Below, piece after piece: positions 1-14,400 of a stretch of 64,000 bases of DNA. The notes beneath the pieces are model-generated. The model was not told the DNA's origin, did not search any database, and saw nothing but the letters and a program-made list of their open reading frames with translations. A program made the position numbers and the translations under genes. The DNA lies in the NCBI GenBank assembly GCA_025331565.1, contig JAFREQ010000012.1, positions 11,708,501 through 11,772,500 of the forward strand. Direction: 5' to 3'. The stretch's first letter is position 1. Every line of letters begins with the position of its first letter. The stretch is from Holacanthus passer (Eukaryota > Chordata > Actinopteri > Pomacanthidae).

Positions 1-50
1 AATCAGAAAATATTGACATTTGAAGCTGGAACCAGAGATTTTTTTCCCTA
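1..50 (+). repeat. Fragment of dispersed repeat family A
   Basis: AT-rich stretch matching the inner part of a repeat of about 450 bp that I recognise as abundant in percomorph fish (a core about an attached 'gaagctggaaccagag'). Related copies in this window lie at about 1074-1345, 5997-6300, 24505-24700 and 26150-26510, in both orientations. No coding capacity is visible. The element class is not assigned. Confidence 0.4.
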
Positions 51-670
51 TTAAAAATGGAATGAAAACGAATAATAGTTGCAGCACAGTTCAACACACC
101 ACTTTAGCAGAACAACTGACATGTTAGTGCTGTCTGTGAGGACTAATCCAACTCTATGGGGAGGGAAAATTCTTATCAATCCACTGTGCATTTTACTCAT
201 ATTAACAAACTCCTTGAACTCTGAGTAGCTTAACAATTACAGGGTAGTAAAGGGGCACAGTATCGGACCAATACTGGTATCCATGCATCCCTACTTTTCA
301 AAGACCGACCCATCTCCAAACAAGTGCGCTTTTAGTGCCAATAGATGCAGCTGCACCCACAGTAACTCAAAGCATTGTGAAGCTCTTGGTTACCACAGCA
401 GCACAGTGCAGGATATAGTGGGTGGGACGTTCAAGGGCGCCAGAAAAAACAAACCTTGACCTTAAGCTCAACCAATTCAGTAACATTATGTATACAGTGT
501 ATCATCATTTTTCAGTGTACTCTGGTGAAGTAATTCTGATGCATCTTCTATTAGAAAGAACAGATTGTGTTGTTTGATCAAATGAAGTCTAAACAACTGT
601 GTGAATGGAAGAGCATTTGTGCTTGCAGGGGAGTGTGTAGAAATGATCGATAATGATTCATTTCTGTCAC

Positions 671-2892
<2,222 letters not shown>

Positions 2893-3160
2893 GTCTGCGT
2901 GTCTGGACTCTCACCGGAAGATCAAACTGGAAACACACCGGAAGCTTCAGCCTCACTGCGGAAGCAAGATTTCCTAGGATGGCGACGGCACGACCCGCCC
3001 CATTCTGCCTATGATTGGTTTAACCTGATATTATTAACCAATCCCACTCCTCATTCCTAAATCTAACCAATCCAACCAACGGAAGTGACTATTATTAGCC
3101 AATCAGAGGTAGATTAGGGCAGGTCGTGCCTTCGCCATCCTTGAAAAAGACAACTAAACC
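2893..3160. promoter_or_regulatory. rps27 promoter region with CCAAT/ETS sites inside an inverted repeat
   Basis: Directly upstream of rps27. GGAAG (ETS-type) motifs occur at several points between 2915 and 3085. CCAAT boxes lie at 3014-3018 (inverted), 3038-3042, 3067-3071 and 3099-3103. A 20-bp arm at 2976-2995 is repeated in inverted orientation at 3122-3141 with one mismatch. Each arm carries a GATGGCGA core resembling YY1 sites. No TATA box is seen. This is a plausible ribosomal-protein promoter and may be bidirectional. Confidence 0.6.
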
Positions 3161-3172
3161 TGGACGTGAGAA

Positions 3173-3271
3173 ATGTTTTGGACTGTTTTAAACCTCCTGC
3201 TGCAAACTTTTTCTGGTCTTCTGTCATGGATGATTTGGATGATGGAAAAAGATTTGTTTTTTTCTAAATAA
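3173..3271 (+). CDS. Candidate 32-residue hydrophobic microprotein (unproven)
   Basis: A short ATG ORF just outside the right arm of the inverted repeat. It begins MFWTVLNLLLQTFSGLLSWM and ends with a short charged tail. About 20 residues are hydrophobic enough to span a membrane. There is a G at -3 and in-frame stops upstream. An AATAAA (3267-3272) overlaps the stop codon and another lies at 3285-3290. I do not recognise a family. A transcript limited to this stretch would be very short, so it could instead be a terminal exon, or chance. Confidence 0.2.
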   Translation: MFWTVLNLLLQTFSGLLSWMIWMMEKDLFFSK

Positions 3272-3289
3272 ATGTTATATTGATAATAA

Positions 3290-4366
3290 AGTGAAAGAAG
3301 TATCCCTCGATATTTTACATGGAATTTACCCTGTTAAAAGTGCTGAAAGATTTATTATCTATCTAAGTAGACTCTCCTGCCCACATATTTTGTGCACATT
3401 TGATAAGGCCCGTGGTTTCGTACTCATATGTTTAACTAGGCTGTCAAATAGTGTTGAAAATTCATATATAATCATTCATATAAGTTTTTACTGTAGGTTA
3501 TGGATTTTAAGTAATTATGCTTAACAGTAAAACTGGGCAACTCGCATCACAAATTGTTAAAGTTAGACGATGTAAGGTCACAGCAAAATTACAAATTGGG
3601 ACTAAATCCAATATTAATGTAAGTCATAACATGCGGATGCAAGCAGTTGTCTTACATACTAACATTAAAAAACTATTTGGCAATAAGGCCTAAATTATAC
3701 AAACTTTCTATCAATAAGTTTTATTCTATAGTTTCAAATAAAGAGCAAACATGAACCAGAGATGATAAGACAAGCAGAAAAAAAATCCGCCTGGCTTCAG
3801 TTGTTGTTAGTAACCAAAGACAAGTAAAAATAAAGTAAGTAACAAAAAAAATGTTGTGTTATGTTTTCTGATCAACCGGCGCCATCTCGTGGTCATACTT
3901 GGTACCTGCAGGTCTGAGCCGCTACTCCCACATTGGCCCAGCAGCGGATCTGGGATCAGGGCCGGAGAGGGTTTTTTTTTTTTTTTTTTTGGGAGGCAGA
4001 AAAAACACGTAGCCACCCGGGTTACGTTTGTAAACGCAGTGATATTGAGTGTTGGAGGAGATCAAAATGGATCTTGAGTAGATCTGGTGATGAAGACTGG
4101 GCTGCAGTAAAGAGCTGATCTAACTTTGCATGGAGTTTGTTTCTTTATCCAAACTGAGCTCGGAGGCGCTGAGGGGGATCGGAATTTACCGGTGACAAGT
4201 CTGAGAGGAAAAAAAAAAAGGAAATCCACTCGTTACATGTTGCAACATTTGCTAAAAAAAAAAAAAGAGACCTGCATCATTTCCAAGATCTGAAGTTGAT
4301 AAAAAAAACTACAACCAGAAAACGACAAACAACTTTTTATTTGTGCCTTAACTTTGAAAACCAACT
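3290..4366. other. rps27-rab13 intergenic region and rab13 5' UTR
   Basis: AT-rich sequence to about 3890, then a more GC-balanced stretch leading into the rab13 5' UTR. It holds homopolymer runs (T at about 3971-3990; A runs near 4210 and 4255). No conserved coding exon or RNA gene is recognised. The rab13 transcription start is not visible but probably lies at about 3900-4200. Confidence 0.5.
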
Positions 4367-7300
4367 ATGGCGAAAAAGTATGATTTCCTTTTCAAATTAT
4401 TACTCATCGGAGACAGCGGAGTGGGAAAAACATGTCTGATCATTCGCTTTGCAGAGGACAACTTCAACTCCACATACATTTCCACCATCGGTATGTTGAT
4501 TCACTGTGTTTTCCTCTTAGCTCCAACATGTCTGCACCAGCTTGTGAATAGCTTTGAAACTGGGGACATGAGTGAAACCAGTGTTGGTTGAATGCTGTCA
4601 TTTCATTCTTCCTCTATTTAAAGCCCAAACTGGTTTCTCAGACCGTTTTCATGCCTGAACTAGTCAGTGCTCTCTCATATCTTTTTCTCTTCTCCTGTTG
4701 TATGTCCCTCTCCCCCATCTCTCCCTCAGATCTCATTCCTCTCACTTGGCTCTCACAAGGTCCACCCACCCTCATTCCTATCTCTTTTGCCATCTCTATG
4801 TTCCCAGAATAATGGTTGGCTTTCTGGCATGCACAGTTTTTTTTTTCACAGGACAACCAACCCTCCTCTCCTCCTCTTCCTCCTCGCTGTCTGTATGTCT
4901 GTCAGTGTGTCCATCCAGCAAGAACAAAAACAAAACTCAAAGACAGTGCAGGCCTTTATGTGTGTTTATGGATGGGAGTGCACTGAGGGGTCAAAATCAC
5001 AGCCTCCACCCTGTGTGAGAGTGACCTATATATCCTGCAATGTGGGTGGGTGTGTTTTTAGTTCATATCTGAGGTATTTAACTCATTATCTGTCTCTCTT
5101 TTGCTGTCCTCTTGTCGTCTCTCAGGCATCGACTTTAAAGTAAAAACCATTGACGTGGATGGAAAGAAAGTGAAACTACAAGTGTGGTAAGAGGTGGCAG
5201 TTGCTCGCTTGTGTGGAAATGCTTTGTTATTTTTATCTAGGCAGATAGCGCTGAGTAATGCGCTGAGTTATGTTCCTCCAAATCAGGACATTAGGACAGG
5301 GTTTAATGTCCAAGCATCCGTCACACACAGAGAGTCACTTCATGTCATATGAGGGTGTTGTTACAGCCACATAAATCCACATAAAATGCACATTAAATGT
5401 CCTGCTACAACTCGGCCTTCAACTTTCTTTAGACTGTAGTTGTATTTTAAAGATGCATGCATCAGTGCACATTTTCTGATTCTGTGTGTGTGTGCTCTGT
5501 GCAGGGACACAGCAGGGCAGGAGAGGTTCAAGACCATTACGACAGCCTACTACAGAGGAGCCATGGTGAGCGCAGGACGCCTGCAGAACAAGCAGACTGG
5601 ATAATCAGGCTGACATCACTGGCCCTTTGTGCTTGCTCTGTACCTTTCACTGACTCCTGAAATCCTCTCTCTCTCTGTCTCTCTTTGTCACTCTCTCTTT
5701 TCTCCGTGCCAGGGCATCATCCTGGTGTACGACATCACGGACGAGAAGTCCTTTGAAAACATTCAGAACTGGATGAAGAGCATCAAAGAAGTGAGACTTT
5801 TTTCCTCTCAGTCACAGCAAAGACAACCAGGGAAGATATGCTTAGTGATTCAGATGTTAGTCATGAGAATGGGCCTTTACTCACTGCAATAATAAAACTG
5901 GAGAACTGGTGATTCAGAGTCAGAAGAGTCAGTTCACCCAAATCACACAAACAGCATATTTCCCTTCTAGTTTTCAGCTGCATTGTACTGAACAAACTAA
6001 AGCTGCTACTAACAATTATTTTCATTATTGATTAATCTGCAGGATATTTTTTTGATTAAGTAACACATTGCTTTGTTTATAAAATGTAAGAAAGTGAAAA
6101 AATCCCTGGTATAAATTCCCAGAGCCTGAGGTGATGTCTTTAAATGTCTTGAATTGTTTGATTAGCAGTTCAAAACCCAAATATAATTTGTTTACAACAA
6201 TATAAAACAATCAATTGATTGTCAAAGCATTTGCAGATGAGCATTCTGTCAATCAGCTAATCAATTAATCAACTAATCAGCCTGAGAAGAAGTGTCTCCA
6301 ATTACAGCTGTCCACGTTAAGGTTTGTGTGTTACCATTGAATACTGGGTTGTTTAGTTACTGTTTTTTTCTACAGCTCCATTGTATTTTAATGGCAGCAA
6401 AAGTTCCAGGGGAAATCTCTTGACTGAGGAGGAACCAAAGAGTCTGTCACAGTGTCTGTCAACATTCATTGGTTTATTAATGATGTTTTGTTAGGTGAAA
6501 TAAAATTTTGCTGATCAAGGTTAAAGAACTGAAACATCATTAATTGAATGAGTGCAAGTGAACATCAGTGTGTTTGCTTCTTTGGTTCTTCCTCATAAAC
6601 AGCTTTTGATTGAACACAACTTAATGGTGTGCAGGAAACTTAGAAACTAACCCTTTAACTGAGAGGGTTTTATATTCAACTTTTGTTTCTCTTGTACTTG
6701 GTGGGAATGGAAGGATGTCACATAAAGGAATGCATGCAATATAACCACAACGACTATGACGGTTTGATTCTAGCAGGCGACCTTTGTTGTGTGTCATGCC
6801 CCTGTCTCCCTCCATTTCCCGTCTGCCTCATCACCTTGCTCCAGACAAGACCTCAACTTTGCCTAATCAATTAACTGCGCTCCCTCTTTCCCAGAATGCA
6901 TCAGCTGGGGTCAGTCGAATGTTACTAGGTAATAAGTGTGACATCGAAGCAAAGCGGAAAGTCACCAGGGAGACGGGAGAAAAGGTGAGACAAACCTAAC
7001 AGAAACTTAATAATACCCTGTGTGTTGTAATGTTTTATTTTGAAAAAATGTAATTATGCAGTGACAGTGGTGTTAATGTGGTATCCTTCAGGGAATAGGA
7101 GCTTTGCTGTACCACCATGCAGTAATAGTCAAATGTGTCGCTGTGAGAAAGAGACAGAAATGACTTTTTAAATATAAGAGGGAGTTTGTTTGTACCCGCT
7201 TCACATTTACTTTAGATAAGAAGCAGGAAGTGATTATTACCATATCCTGACCTACCATAATCAGGTCCGTGTCTGTGGTTTACAGCTGGCAAAAGATCAC

Positions 7301-7706
7301 GGCATCAGGTTCTTTGAGACCAGTGCAAAGTCCAGCATTAACGTGGAGGAGGTGAGCTGGAACGTAATAAAACACTGTCTTCACACCTCGTTAATCTTTA
7401 GCTTAGCTTGCCTTGACTTTCATTTTCTCTCACTCTTTTTATCTCTGTTTCCTTTAGTCTTTTCTGGCTTTGGCACGAGACATACTACAGAAATCCAACA
7501 AGAAACCAGTGAGTCAGAGCAGTCTTGTTAAACCAAATAAAACCAAAGTGAAGCATTTCTTCCTCCCTGAATATTATGTTCTACAACATATGGCTGTAAT
7601 TTCCTCTCTTTGTCTGTATTTCCTCGTTTGACAGGGCCCCACAGGTCGAGAGGTGAAAATCACGAGCAGTACACAGAAAAAATCCTCCAAATGTGCTCTT
7701 CTCTAA
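4367..7706 (+). CDS. rab13: Rab13 small GTPase
   Basis: Rab-family GTPase of the Rab8/10/13 group. RAB13 is known in epithelial tight-junction and trans-Golgi/endosome traffic. Eight coding exons: 4367-4490, 5126-5186, 5505-5565, 5713-5790, 6895-6984, 7286-7351, 7458-7508 and 7635-7706, giving 200 residues with consistent phases. Visible motifs: P-loop GDSGVGKT (about 15-22), switch I with TYISTIGIDFK, WDTAGQE (about 62-68), NKCD (guanine specificity) and ETSAK. The C-terminus is SSKCALL, a CaaX box ending in Leu that predicts geranylgeranylation. The insert [16 protein letters not shown] and the tail are RAB13-like rather than RAB8-like. The next gene upstream is rps27, as in human. Confidence 0.96.
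5997..6300 (+). repeat. Dispersed repeat family A in a rab13 intron
   Basis: Begins 'gctgctactaacaattattt' followed by 'cattattgattaatctgc', and ends in tandem 'aatcaattaatcaactaatc'. Same family as 1074-1345 and 26150-26510, forward orientation. It lies in the largest rab13 intron. Confidence 0.55.
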
Positions 7707-9330
7707 ATAGGACGCTGACCAGCACACATAAGGAAACGCCATACAAACTGAAGAACACATCAGTATTACAGTGGAGAAACACAGTACAGCAGGTTTTCTG
7801 TCTCCATCTGGTGGGCTCAAATGTCAAATACACACAGGTGCTAAAAGTATGTTTTTATACCTAAACTATCGGTATTCCCTTTACAAGTCTTTGTACCCCA
7901 ACTTAATTTATGTATTCTTCCTTTGAGCTAAAAATTTTATTGAGGTGATTGTGCCTGTATTTCACACTGAACATATCTTCTGCCACGTCTCCTGCGATGA
8001 TCACGAAAATGTTGCAAAGTGGGCGTCCTTGATGACTCGAAAGAGAAAACTAACACAGCATTTCACCAAACAGTTGCCACCGTGTGTAGTTAAGATTTGT
8101 TTTTCCACCCTGTATTTCTCTGACTTGTCACCACATTATCATCCCTACAGCAGTCACCGTGTAATGTCTTAAAAGAACGATGTTTTTCAATCTTTTTTGA
8201 GCTGGTTAGCTATGTAAAAAACACCTCAGCTTTATGGAACTATTTCTTATGCGTGAGCACATACAGTAGTAGCTTTTATGAGGTCAGTGGCAGAAGAGGA
8301 GTTTGATGGGAAGTGTTTGTCATTTCTTGTTCATCTTAAATTCAAGAGGCCACGGGCATCTTGTAGCTTCTGTTAGATGGTTTTAATGCTGGACAGAATT
8401 GGTAAATTCATCAATGAATAATTCAAAGAATGCATTTGGTTGCCAATTCAATTTCACTCTTGTTAGTTCATTTTTTGAAATTCAATTATTTTTATATTAC
8501 GTCAACAGCCCCACTCTTGCAGTGCCACATGAGAAACAGGACACATCTTGTTTCCACACATTTTAGTGGCACATAAAAATATTGCAGAGATGTCTTAGAC
8601 TTAACATTAAGCTTTAAATGTTGGCTAAATTTATAGTTATGTTTCATTATGTTCGTGTTGTGCTTTGAGAATTGATGAATGTTTCAATAGTGTACAGCAT
8701 TTTAATGCCTTCAACAGAAACTACAGTAACAGTTGCCATTGAAAGCAGGACGTTTCCTGATTACATCCTGCGAGAAGTTGAAAACATGCTCTTCACATTA
8801 TTGGATTGGATTTGAAGTTGTGGATGTCGGCCGCGGGGAGCCGAATCTGAAACCAACACTGGTGATAAACGAGCGTTGTTGGAACAGTTGGATGGATTGA
8901 GAATTAGGAAGATAGGAACAGAGATAAGTGCAATATGAGAGGATGAGTGGAGAGATGAAAGAATGATGGATAATGAAAGTGAATGGACAGGATGTGAGGG
9001 AAGCAGCAGTGCTCACATGACCCACATTTTGAATTGATTTAGTGGGTCTTGCCTTTTATCTGAAGTGCCTGATAAATCTCTTATGAACACAATCACACAT
9101 TAGCTACATCTGACATGACATCTCCTGACGTCTCCTCGCTCAGGCAGTTTCAGATCATTCAAACTGACTCGGACTGTTGCTGCTCATCTGATCCTGATAG
9201 ACATACTGTATTTCCTGTATCTACTTTTTATGGATTTCTTTCACATTCTGTCTTTTTAGACCCACCACAAGATTTTGTATGTAGTTTACATACCTGCCGC
9301 TTGCTGAATAAAACATGATGAGTGATCAGA
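7707..9330 (+). other. rab13: rab13 3' UTR
   Basis: No further coding exon is recognised after the rab13 stop. The best candidate polyadenylation signal is AATAAA at 9307-9312, which implies a 3' UTR of about 1.6 kb. The span is AT-rich with only short chance ORFs. Confidence 0.55.
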
Positions 9331-11429
9331 GTATGTAGCTTGGATTGTCTGGACTACCTTGTTCTTGTAGCTTGTTCATGAATTTTGTAAATGTTTTAAG
9401 ATAAGAGATAAGATATTGCTTTATTAGTCCCACAACAGGGAAATTTGCAAATATGAGATATTTTTAGTTTTATGGGCCAAAATCACAAATTTACTTTAAA
9501 GGGCTTTACAACCTGTAAGTCCATCTGTCCATAGATACTTGATTTGTATAAGCATCCAAAACATTAACATGAAAGAAAAAAACTAGTAATAGTAGGGTTA
9601 CAATATGGAAAGTCAGAATAACAATCTTAGGTCAATCCTGATTCCAAGAATGTTTGGATGCTGTGTAAAATATAAATAAAACAAATGTGATCATTTGCTA
9701 ATCCTTTTTTTTTTTTTTTTTTTAATTTACTTTATTTTGTGGCTCTTAACCACTCAGGTTCATAACATTTTACAGTTTTAATACTTTTTTCACTTAAAGA
9801 TGGAAATAAAGATCAAGTAGTCAGGCAGCTTACAATTAAAGGGCAGAAGTTGGCTTTGTGCCTCAAGGACACTGACAGGAAATATGTCTACCGACAGATA
9901 CAGTGCTGGTTAATACATAGGCCTAAATTAGACCAGGCACCTATGGGACACACTCACTACTAGGACCCCCGGGTTTTTTTTTAACTCCATCCTCCCAGCA
10001 CAGCCCTCGGTACGGTAATGGCTTCTTCTCCTCCATTACTGCTGCAGGAGCTGGAGTCCGTCTCTAGGCAACCGCCCCTCCTCCGCAGCATCAGCACCAC
10101 GACGGTGTGCGCGCGCTCTGCCGCATCTTCAAGTTGCCTGCACGTTCCGCTGCGTGCCTTGTCATCACGCAGGGCAGGTTTCGGTTTGCAAACACGATCC
10201 CGTCTTGTTCTTCTTCTTCTCCCAGAGCACAGAGATCCAGCGAGGAACAGAAGACAGAACGGCAGGAAGAATCACACATAAGACTCGGATGGAATCAAGG
10301 ATGCAACATCGGATTTTGGGACAGGCTGTAAACTATGTTGTGTTCATGTGATGCCTGGTGGGAGGCAGTGAGGTAAACGTCCGGGGTACACGCGCGCACA
10401 CACACGCACACACACGGGCTGAACAGGATGCCCGCGTGACTGCAGGGAGGAGAGAGGCGGCGGAGGTGGTGTTGGAGGGGGGTGAGGAGGAGGAGGGGAG
10501 GGGGACCTCTAGGTGCGTGTGTGGACCACTTCAAAAACCCCTGAGGTGGAGTTGTGAAAGATCAAAACCCGCGAGGAGAGATTTGCTCCATCCTAGCTGC
10601 TATTTTTGGTGCAGTTTGAAAATCGATGGAGGATATTTTTTTTTTTTATTAGCCGATGTGATCTTTTCTGTTCAGGATGAGGACCTGAGATAAGGTCGCA
10701 GTGAGGGGGAGGAGGGGGGGTGCACATGTTTCTGCTCCTCCTGGACTGGACACTCGGACTGACCGGCTCATGTCATGTCTGCTCGGAGATGCTGAAACAA
10801 CCAGGAGGGGATCAGCTGCTTTCTCTGGGATGCTCTCATGTGTGCGGCCTGCTCAGGTCTCCAGTTACCGCAATGCCACTGGTGAGAGGAGGGAGAGGTG
10901 GAAGGCAGAGGATGAAGAGGAGGGAGCAGCAAAAAGCAAATGAGCATAGCAGTGATGTGTAGATTGCAAAACATCTTGTCCCATTTGTGTGATTGTGTTT
11001 TGATGATGAATGAGCAGGAGACTGGTATAGACTCCCTCTATAGGCTGTAGTGGCCTGTCAAGCGCATGGGGTGAAAGAGACACTATATTGACTGAAGCAA
11101 TTTTAGTATCATGGCTGAAACGTCAAATGAGGCGAGTACGGCGGCTGTGAGTGTGTAGTGGCTGCTCAATTCTCAACTTTCTGCTGACAAAGTTCTTGGA
11201 CTCACTCACAGGACTATAGTGCGCACCATGGGGCATTGCGCAGAACCTATGGTACCTGCCAGTGGAGAGCTTGGCGCATAACAGTGACAGAGTGGAGCTA
11301 AGAAGCCAGCGTTTATGTCTCTCCCTCGTCCTCTCTCCTGTGCTTCTACCCACACAGCTGAACTTTGTTTAGTGAACCCGGTGTAAGTGTGAAAGCTCTC
11401 CCAGCCTCCTCCACACAGACGAGCCTAAC
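9331..11429. other. rab13-fam189b intergenic region and fam189b 5' region
   Basis: 9403-9450 resembles a common fish repeat ('ttgctttattagtcccac', 'gggaaatttg'). 9650-9710 resembles repeat family B (see 21819). A poly-T run lies at about 9704-9723. From about 10000 the sequence becomes GC-richer, with CpGs, and probably holds the fam189b promoter and 5' UTR. Several ORFs of 60-110 codons here overlap on both strands and look like chance. No exon is assigned before the ATG at 11430. Confidence 0.45.
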
Positions 11430-14400
11430 ATGCCTTCGCCGTCGGACTCCAGCAGCGTGGCCTCGGCCTCTGGGTCTCGAGGATGGTCGGACAGCCGCAG
11501 GGGCATGTCGGGCCGGGGGCCTGGTGGGGCACGGCTTCTCCTCTACCTAGGGCTGTGCCACCTGGGCCTAGGGGCCATGGTCCTGGCCTTCTCCTTCACC
11601 AGCATGGCCTTCACCTCCTCAGCCCGCGTCAGGCAGTCCTGTCCGTTCTGGGCCGGCTTCTTTGTAAGTGTGAATCTAAATGAAAACATACGGTGTTAAC
11701 AGAGCTGCAGAGATGCTGAGCTGTGTTTTCTGATGTGTGTCTGTTTGCAGGTGGTGGCATCAGGGATAGTTGGAATAATCTCATGGAGGAGACCTCTGAC
11801 GCTGGTGGTAGGTATATTTCCATCTGATTAAAGGAGCATTCAAGTCTCTTAGCTATAGCAATGCTGGATTACCAACAGGGTACAGAGGGCCCCAGGGCCC
11901 CAGACCCACAGTGGCCCCAGAAACCCCAGGTTCACTGGCTATAGTCATTTGATTAAATGCAAATTAGTCCAGCAAAATGCGCCATTAAAGCAGGTTATAC
12001 ACTGAAGTGAAAGGTTGAGAAGACAATCTCACCAAAAGGACCCACTCATGATCTTCATCAGCAGATGGAGTTTGTCCAGTTGTCATTGGAATTGTAGATG
12101 TTCAAATTTCCATTTTTTTCCTGAGCACTTTAAGTGTCCATGTTAGTGTAAAAGCTGAGGTTCAAAGTTTATTCTTGACTTTGCAAACAGCAAAGTGAAA
12201 GAGCCTTAAGGTGGATCCTGAATGTTTACCCAATCTTGAGGCCCTTTGCTAAGGGGCCCTGTACCAAAGTGTGGTTCTACATGTTTGTATACTTTTATAT
12301 CTAAAAAAGACTTTTTATTACTGCGCTAATGTTGTGCATATTCATGTAGTAATTCAGTAAACTTAACAAAGTAACCCACAGAAAATCTGGAGGTGGTTGA
12401 TCTGGCACAACATGGAGGAAAAAAAGTGTGCAGGTTTTCGCTCCACCTGCTACTTCACTTATTTGCTCCTCCTCTCTGGCTGAATGTTTATTAGTAAAAC
12501 AACCTTCCATAATCTTTGTTTTGGAAAAAATAAAACTCACACACTCTTGCACACTCTTAGCCCTGCATGACACAAGTTTTGACACCCTGCTCTAAATGAA
12601 AAACATGGCTCTGTGCTCCTCCACAGGTGTCACTGTTCATGCTGCTCTCTGCAGTGTGTGTGATCCTCAGCCTGGCCGGCTCCATGCTCTCCTGTCAGAA
12701 CGCACAGATGGTCAAGTCTATGCTCACCTGCCAGGTACGCAACATTATGCAAGTGTTTGCGTCTGCCTCATGCTGAAATGTCCTTCTAGCCAGATGCATG
12801 GGGAACGTGCCAGGAATAACTGTGAATATGTTTTTAGTGTGCACTGCAGTCCTTCACACCAATCCTCTGTGTATGTGAATGTGTGTAGGTGGAGAATGGT
12901 CTGTGTGTGTGTTGCACGCCCACACAATCCTGCTCCATCACAGAGGAGGAGACCCTGGTCCTCTACCTGAATGCTGACTGTCACTCAGTCAGACATCAGC
13001 TTAAGGTGGGTAGGATGTCTCTATACTGGAGACCCTTTACATCAAGTTAAACATTAAAGGAAAGGTTCGCCTGTTTTAAAACAACAGTGAACATGAACAC
13101 TGAAACAGGTTTTGCTTGCTGTACTTCCTTTTGTTAATACTGGCCATTAAAAGATCCCCAGTTCAGTTCAATATCAGGCTTCAACAGTCTTAGTAAGACA
13201 ATGTCTTTCAAAGTTAGTTTTTAGCACGGTTTTAAAATAAATTTAAAAATTGTGAACCTATCCTTTAAATATGACACATTCCTGCCTATAAAATGTTAAA
13301 TATGTTGTCAGAATTAGACTATCTCTGTGCATATTTCTCTGCAGGACCTTTTGTTCAGTGCATGTGGTCTCAGCATTCTCTCCACCATCATCTGTACTCT
13401 GTCCACTGTGACCTGCAGTATTCACATATTCTCTCTGGACCTTGTGCACCTGGTGAGTGCAGACTCAGCACAGTTCACACCAGACTTGCTTTTTTTTTCC
13501 CCCCACAAATGACAAGTACCCAGCAGTAATCTACACTGCTACATTCAGGGATTAGGGCTGACATTTGAATAAAGACTTTGTACAAAAGTTGTAACCCGTT
13601 ACATTTATCTTTTGTACGTGTTTCCCATTCTCCCTGCCTAGCTGGCCCCACATCGCTCTCGTTCTGTCAACCCAGAATGCACCACTCCTCAGGACGCCTT
13701 CCTGACCAACATCATGGACTTTGAAGAGTTTGTCCCACCCATCCCTCCGCCCCCCTACTATCCTCCTGAGTACACCTGCAGCTCTGAAACAGACGCTCAA
13801 AGGTACCACACAGCCACTCAATACGTATTATTACACATATTATATAATGTATGTAGTATGAAAGGAAATTATCTGTGTGACATTTTCCAGCATCACCTAT
13901 AATGGCTCCATGGAGAGCCCTGTTCCTCTCTACCCCACTGATTGTCCCCCACCTTATGAAGCTGTGATGGGACAAAGAGCTGCAAGCCAGGTGAGTATGT
14001 GTGTATCTGTGTGTGTGTATCTGTGTATGTGTGTGTGTGTGTGTGTTATGTGTGACATTCCCACTGACTATGCTGATCCTTGTGTATTTTGACTGACAAG
14101 GCAACGGTGTATGACCCCCACGGCACTGAGCTGTCTGGAGAGAGAGGAACTTCTACTGCCTTCAGTGGAGAAGGTGAGACACCATCACATGTTGATCCAT
14201 TTGTACTTGTTGAAAGTACAAGCAGTGGGATTATGATTAAGTGAGATGCTAATGTGAATGATTTTGGAGAATGTGACATTTAAAGGTGAATTATTTCACT
14301 GGAAATTATTCAAAAAAATGTTATGACTGATTAATTATTTATCAAGCAACAATCCAAACTTTTGCTCAAAAATACAAAATAATCCATATATGTATTGGTA

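Noticed and set aside
4638..5143. ORFs of 70-158 codons in the first rab13 intron
   Set aside because: CT-rich intron sequence read in several frames. The rab13 splice sites on both sides are clear.
10018..10970. Several overlapping 60-110-codon ORFs upstream of fam189b
   Set aside because: They overlap on both strands in GC-rich 5' sequence, with compositional bias and no recognisable family.
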